Of a stretch of DNA of 43,551 bases, positions 36,075 to 43,551 are shown piece by piece; position 1 is the first letter of the stretch; every line of letters starts with the position of its first letter. The position numbers and the translations under genes are program-made. Source of the stretch: an uncultured Alphaproteobacteria bacterium (GTDB lineage: Bacteria; Pseudomonadota; Alphaproteobacteria; HIMB59; GCA-002718135); contig CACHAQ010000002.1 of the NCBI GenBank assembly GCA_902577905.1, positions 83,728-127,278 of the forward strand. Direction: 5' to 3'. Below the pieces are notes generated by a model. That model made no database searches and was not told where the DNA came from. It worked only from the letters and a program-made list of their open reading frames with translations.

Positions 36075-37043
36075 AACGAATTCTATAATCTTAAATTAAC
36101 TATAAATAAACAATTAAGTTCACAAAGATTAGATAAAGTGCTCGTTTCAAAATTGGAAGGATATTCAAGAACACAAATTAAAACTTTAATATTAAATGGC
36201 AATGTATGTCTTGATGAAAAGGAAATAACAGATCCATCTTACATCACTAAAGAAAATGAAAATTACTTTATAAATATTATCTTGAAACAAGAAACAAAAC
36301 ATTCAGCTGAAAATATAGACTTAAACATTATTTTTGAAGATGAGGATTTAATTGTTATAAATAAACCACCAAATTTAGTAATGCATCCAGCACCTGGAAA
36401 TGAAAGCGGCACTCTTGTGAATGCTCTTATGCATTACACGAATAATCAGCTAAGTAATTTAGATGATAATGCTAGACCAGGAATAGTCCATCGTTTAGAT
36501 AAGGATACAAGTGGAATTCTTGTTGTTGCAAAAAATAATAATGTTCATATTAACTTAGCCGAACAATTTAAAGAACATACAATATCTCGTAGATATAAAG
36601 CAATAGTTTGGGGGACTCCTGATAATCAATCAATTGAAGGGTACATAGAGAGAAATAAAAAAAATAGAAAAAAAATGAGTTTAAATAATAAGGGTTTTGG
36701 AAAATATTCTAAAACCGATATTAAATTAGAAAAAACTTTTGGTATTGCTAGTTTAGTTGACTGCCATTTACATACTGGAAGAACACATCAAATTAGACTT
36801 CATTTAACTTCTAAAAATTCTCCTATAATTGGTGATAAGATTTATGGAAAAAGTAAAATTAATCAATTTGGAAGGGACAAAAATACATTTAATAAATTCA
36901 TGATTTTAAAAAATTTTGAAAGACAAGCATTGCATGCTTATCATCTTGGTTTTGATCATCCTACATCAAAAAAAAGGATGGATTTTGATATTGAAATTCC
37001 TAAAGATTTTAAGAATTTAATTGAATTATTGCTTAAATATTAA
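36072..37043 (+). CDS. rluD: RluD/RluA-family 23S rRNA pseudouridine synthase
   Basis: The 323 residues contain an N-terminal S4 domain (SSQRLDKVLVSKLEGYSRTQ, residues 16-35) and the RluA-type catalytic domain with GIVHRLDKDTSG. There D143 is the catalytic aspartate, equivalent to E. coli RluD D139. GRTHQIRLHL and IIGDKIYG close the active site. RluD isomerises uridines 1911, 1915 and 1917 in helix 69 of 23S rRNA. The S4 domain favours RluD or RluC over RluA. The start ATG overlaps the divergent upstream gene's start as CATG, so its promoter must lie in that coding region (TACAAT at 36044-36049 is a candidate -10). Confidence 0.9.
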   Translation: MNEFYNLKLTINKQLSSQRLDKVLVSKLEGYSRTQIKTLILNGNVCLDEKEITDPSYITKENENYFINIILKQETKHSAENIDLNIIFEDEDLIVINKPPNLVMHPAPGNESGTLVNALMHYTNNQLSNLDDNARPGIVHRLDKDTSGILVVAKNNNVHINLAEQFKEHTISRRYKAIVWGTPDNQSIEGYIERNKKNRKKMSLNNKGFGKYSKTDIKLEKTFGIASLVDCHLHTGRTHQIRLHLTSKNSPIIGDKIYGKSKINQFGRDKNTFNKFMILKNFERQALHAYHLGFDHPTSKKRMDFDIEIPKDFKNLIELLLKY

Positions 37044-37073
37044 ATTATATTTTATTTGTGATATAGGCGTATT

Positions 37074-40301
<3,228 letters not shown>

Positions 40302-40309
<8 letters not shown>

Positions 40310-41657
40310 GATAGGGCCTGACTAATCTTTTAATTTCTAAAGACTTCTTTTTAACCTCAGTAATTTCTTGTCCTTCAACTAATATTCTTACTAATGGTTC
40401 AGTTCCAGATAACCTTACAAGAGATCTTATTTTTTTATTATTATATTGTTTATCATTTTTTAACTTATTAAGAATTTTTAGCAGTTTGGTATTCTTTGTT
40501 TTATACCTTAAGTTAATTTTATCTTGGGGAAAATCATTGTACAAATAAAAAAGTTTACTTGCCTTATTTTTATTTAATATCAAAATTTCAGTGATTTTTA
40601 GAGCTGCTAAAATTCCATCGCCAGTATTAGAGTGTTCTGACAATATTATATGTCCTGATTGTTCACCACCAATCATAGATTTGGATTTTTTCATTTGATT
40701 TATAACGTTTATATCTCCAACATCTGTTCGTTTAATGTTTAATTTTAATTTATTTGTAAGATAATTTTCTAATCCCATGTTAGACATGACTGTTATAATA
40801 ACATCATGTTGATTAGATTTTTTCTTTGGTTTTACATAACTTTTACATAACAATCCTATAATCTTATCACCATCAACCTCTTTTCCTTCTTCATCTACAA
40901 CTATTAATCTGTCTCCATCACCATCAAATGCAAATCCAATATCCGCCTTTTCTTTTATTACATTTTGTGAAAGTGATTTGACATTAACTGCACCACAATT
41001 TTTATTAATATTCAAACCATCAGGATTATTATTTATGGCAATGACATTATGACCTAATTCCCAAAATAAATTTGGGGCTATATTGTATGTAGCTCCATTT
41101 GCACAATCTAAAACAATTTTTAATTTTCTCTTTGAAGATGTTTTTTCTAAAGTACTCTTTAAAAATTCTGAGTATCTACCTGAAGCATCCTCTAGCCTTC
41201 TTGCATTTCCAGATACAAATGTATTGTTTGAAATTTTAGAATATTTTTTATTATCTAAAACTATTTTTTCAACTTTTTGCTCTATCGATGAACTTAGCTT
41301 TGTTCCAGTGCTATCAAAAAATTTAAGTCCATTATATTCATAAGTGTTGTGAGAAGCAGTAATCATTACTCCAATATCTGCTCTTAAAGTTTTGATCATT
41401 AATGGTACGGCCGGTGTTGGAAGCGGGCCAACTAAAATTACATCCATACCCATAGAAATAAATCCAGCAGTAACAAGTGGCTCATATAAATAACCAGATA
41501 ATCTAGTGTCTTTGCAGATTACAACCCTACTATTTTTAGAATTTTTCTTTTTTAAAAGGAACGCAACTGTTTTTGAAATTTTTAGACAAGTTTCAGCAGA
41601 AAGAGGTTCCTCATTAACTAAGCACCGTATACCATCGGTACCGAATATTTTAGACAT
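40302..41657 (-). CDS. glmM: Phosphoglucosamine mutase
   Basis: GlmM interconverts glucosamine-6-P and glucosamine-1-P for peptidoglycan and lipid A. The 451-residue protein starts with FGTDGIRCLVNEEPLS. The phosphoserine motif is TASHN with S102, and the metal loop FDGDGDR has D245, D247 and D249. The sugar-binding GGEQSGH and the C-terminal phosphate-binding RLSGTEPLVRILVEG are present. The TDGIR start and lack of a longer C-terminus separate it from ManB-type mutases. It follows ftsH by 44 bases, a conserved bacterial pairing. Confidence 0.96.
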
Positions 41658-41701
41658 TTGTGTCTTTTATTCAAAAAAATAAATAAAGTGAAGTAATTAA
41701 A

Positions 41702-43551
41702 TTAGTTTGCCGGTGCAGGAGCAGATCCACCTGTTTTTGGAACAGATGTGGCTGGTTTTTTTGGAGTGTTTATATCATTATCAAAGTCGTCACGAGTTGG
41801 CTTTACACCTTTGATTAAGTCTTTAATTTCGTCACCTGATAATGTTTCATACTCTAAAAGTCCTTTAGCAACTATATGCAATTCTTCAATGTTATCTTGT
41901 AGTATTTTTCTACAATTATTTTCAGCTTCTTCCGCAAGATATCTAACTTCTTCATCGATTAATTTTGCTGTAGAGTCAGATAAATTTTTTGATTGTGCAA
42001 CTGAATGACCAAGGAAAACTTCTTCACTATCATTATTATATCTTAGGCGACCTAATTTTTCACTCATACCCCATTCAGTAATCATTTTTTTTGCTAGGTT
42101 TGTCACCATTTGAATATCGCTTGCTGCACCATTTGTAATTTTATCCTTACCAAAAATCATTTCTTCTGCGATTCTTCCCCCTGTTGCTATTAATAGGTGC
42201 GCTTTCATTTGATCTTTTCTCATGGAAAGCTGATCTTTTTCAGGAAGCCTCATAACCATACCTAATGCTCTACCTCTTGGTATTATAGTTGCCTTATGTA
42301 TTGGATCAGATGCTGGTGAGTGAAGAGTTGCTACTGCATGGCCAGCTTCATGATAAGCTGTAAGTTTCTTTTCATCTTCTGACATAACCATAGATCTTTT
42401 CTCAGCGCCCATCATCACTTTATCTTTCGCACTTTCAAAATCTTCAAGTGTTACCATTCTTTTATTTTTTCTAGCAGCTAAAAGCGCTGCTTCATTAACT
42501 AAATTTGCTAAATCAGCTCCAGAGAAACCTGGAGTTCCCCTTGCAATAATTTTTGAGTCAAATTTTGGAGAAACTTTAATTTTTTTTATATGCACTTTAA
42601 GAATTTTATCTCTTCCCATTACGTCAGGGTTATTAACTGTAATTTGACGATCAAATCTTCCTGGTCTTAAAAGAGCAGGGTCAAGAACATCGGGTCTGTT
42701 TGTTGCTGCAATAATAATTACTCCTGCATTTGCTTCAAACCCATCCATTTCAACAAGAAGTTGGTTTAGAGTTTGTTCTCTTTCATCGTTACCTCCTCCT
42801 AGACCGGCTCCGCGGTGTCTTCCAACAGCATCAATTTCATCAATAAAAACTATGCAAGGCGCATTTTTCTTACCTTGATCGAACATATCTCTAACTCTAC
42901 TAGCTCCAACACCTACAAACATTTCAACGAAATCTGATCCTGAAATAGAAAAGAAAGGAACATTCGCTTCGCCTGCAATTGCCCTTGCAAGTAATGTTTT
43001 TCCTGTTCCTGGTGGTCCTACAAGAAGTGCACCTCTTGGTATCTTACCGCCTAATCTTGAAAATTTTGAAGGATCTTTTAAAAATTCTACAACTTCTTCT
43101 AGTTCTTGTTTAGCTTCATCAATACCTGCAACATCATCAAATGTAACTTTGCCAACTGCCTCATTTAATAGTTTTGCTTTTGATTTACCAAAGCCCATTG
43201 CTTTTCCACCACCACCCTGCATCTGACGCATAAAAAAAATCCATACCCCAATTAATAGAAGCATTGGGAACCATGACAATAAAATACTCAACAGAGGATG
43301 CATTGAACGCTCTGATGGTTCGGCAGTTATTTTAACACCATTTTCGTTTAATTTATCAACGAGATTTGGATAGTTTGGAGCATAAGTACTAAATGAACGA
43401 CCATCATCAAGAAATCCAGTTACCATATTTCCACTTATATTTACCTCAGATACATTTCCACTTTCTGTTGCTGCAATGAAATCAGAAAAGGAAATTTTTG
43501 AAGTATTTCTATTATTAGAAGTTCCTTGGAAAAGATTGAAAAGCACAATTA
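41702..43551 (-). CDS. ftsH: ATP-dependent zinc metalloprotease FtsH (5' end beyond the window)
   Basis: FtsH is the membrane AAA protease that degrades RpoH, LpxC and misassembled membrane proteins. Counting from the GTG at 43546, TM2 is at about residues 84-106. Walker A GPPGTGKT is at 177-184, Walker B FIDEID at 234-239 and the zinc site HEAGH at 399-403. The tail is rich in Pro and Ala. The GTG is not the real start: the frame is open to the window edge, and the visible residues IVLFNLFQG look like the end of TM1. The true start is therefore outside the window. Nearby rpoH encodes its likely substrate. Confidence 0.96.
   Translation of the reverse strand, partial: IVLFNLFQGTSNNRNTSKISFSDFIAATESGNVSEVNISGNMVTGFLDDGRSFSTYAPNYPNLVDKLNENGVKITAEPSERSMHPLLSILLSWFPMLLLIGVWIFFMRQMQGGGGKAMGFGKSKAKLLNEAVGKVTFDDVAGIDEAKQELEEVVEFLKDPSKFSRLGGKIPRGALLVGPPGTGKTLLARAIAGEANVPFFSISGSDFVEMFVGVGASRVRDMFDQGKKNAPCIVFIDEIDAVGRHRGAGLGGGNDEREQTLNQLLVEMDGFEANAGVIIIAATNRPDVLDPALLRPGRFDRQITVNNPDVMGRDKILKVHIKKIKVSPKFDSKIIARGTPGFSGADLANLVNEAALLAARKNKRMVTLEDFESAKDKVMMGAEKRSMVMSEDEKKLTAYHEAGHAVATLHSPASDPIHKATIIPRGRALGMVMRLPEKDQLSMRKDQMKAHLLIATGGRIAEEMIFGKDKITNGAASDIQMVTNLAKKMITEWGMSEKLGRLRYNNDSEEVFLGHSVAQSKNLSDSTAKLIDEEVRYLAEEAENNCRKILQDNIEELHIVAKGLLEYETLSGDEIKDLIKGVKPTRDDFDNDINTPKKPATSVPKTGGSAPAPAN

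Noticed and set aside
43544..43546. GTG as the real start of ftsH
   Set aside because: The frame stays open to the window edge and the N-terminal membrane helix is missing, so the start is outside the window.

Overview
The window is a dense, strongly AT-rich stretch of chromosome from a streamlined marine alphaproteobacterium. It most resembles the SAR11/Pelagibacterales group or a comparable low-GC lineage. The grounds are the gene order secE-nusG-rplKAJL-rpoBC-rpsL-rpsG-fusA-rpsJ-rplC-rplD-rplW, an RpoH of alphaproteobacterial/proteobacterial type, a TIGR02186-like protein beside a TauE/SafE exporter, Lys/Asn/Ile-rich proteins, and almost no intergenic DNA. The species assignment is inference. 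I see no insertion sequence, prophage, CRISPR array or rRNA. No gene-free stretch exceeds about 185 bases. Two genes run off the window: rplW at the left edge and ftsH at the right edge.

Region 1 (1-17,700, minus strand) is the translation/transcription core. Read in its own direction it runs tRNA-Tyr, tRNA-Gly, tuf, tRNA-Trp, secE, nusG, rplK, rplA, an L10-type leader RNA, rplJ, rplL, rpoB, rpoC, rpsL, rpsG, fusA, rpsJ, rplC, rplD, rplW. The tuf gene sits among the tRNAs and is absent from between fusA and rpsJ. Many junctions are TAATG or ATGA overlaps, which suggests translational coupling.

Region 2 (17,850-27,440) begins with rlmB and tRNA-Thr, followed by a compact formate-oxidation module. 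The enzyme is a two-gene NAD-linked formate dehydrogenase: fdhB, a fused NuoE/NuoF-like diaphorase subunit, and fdhA, an Fe-S/bis-MGD catalytic subunit with Cys as the predicted metal ligand. A 40-residue lipoprotein follows fdhA. The maturation genes are a TusA-like sulfur carrier, moeA, mobB, a lone TupB-like tungstate permease, fdhD (with a CxxG instead of a CxxC motif) and mobA. Together they could import the metal, build the dinucleotide cofactor, sulfurate it and make the enzyme that turns formate into CO2 and NADH.

Region 3 (27,490-32,260, plus strand) carries a YeiH-family transporter. It is followed by a tightly overlapping run of a TauE/SafE exporter, an unknown four-helix membrane protein, a TIGR02186-like membrane-anchored protein, a universal stress protein, pyrE and a small cytidylyltransferase-like protein. 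The two exporters hint at release of sulfite or other sulfur oxyanions, but nothing in the sequence proves the substrate.

Region 4 (32,250-43,551) is housekeeping: pdxH, fabI, aroC, tlyA, xseB with an unknown membrane-anchored partner, rluD, rpoH, purA, hisZ, glmM and ftsH. Its most striking feature is compaction. Divergent genes share a CATG start palindrome, convergent genes share TTAA stop palindromes or overlap by 15 bases, and several starts lie so close to a -10-like box that leaderless transcripts are plausible. I did not find a clearly new biological system. The best candidates for novelty are the FDH maturation set (TusA, single-Cys FdhD, orphan TupB, tiny lipoprotein) and the TauE-unknown-TIGR02186-Usp operon.
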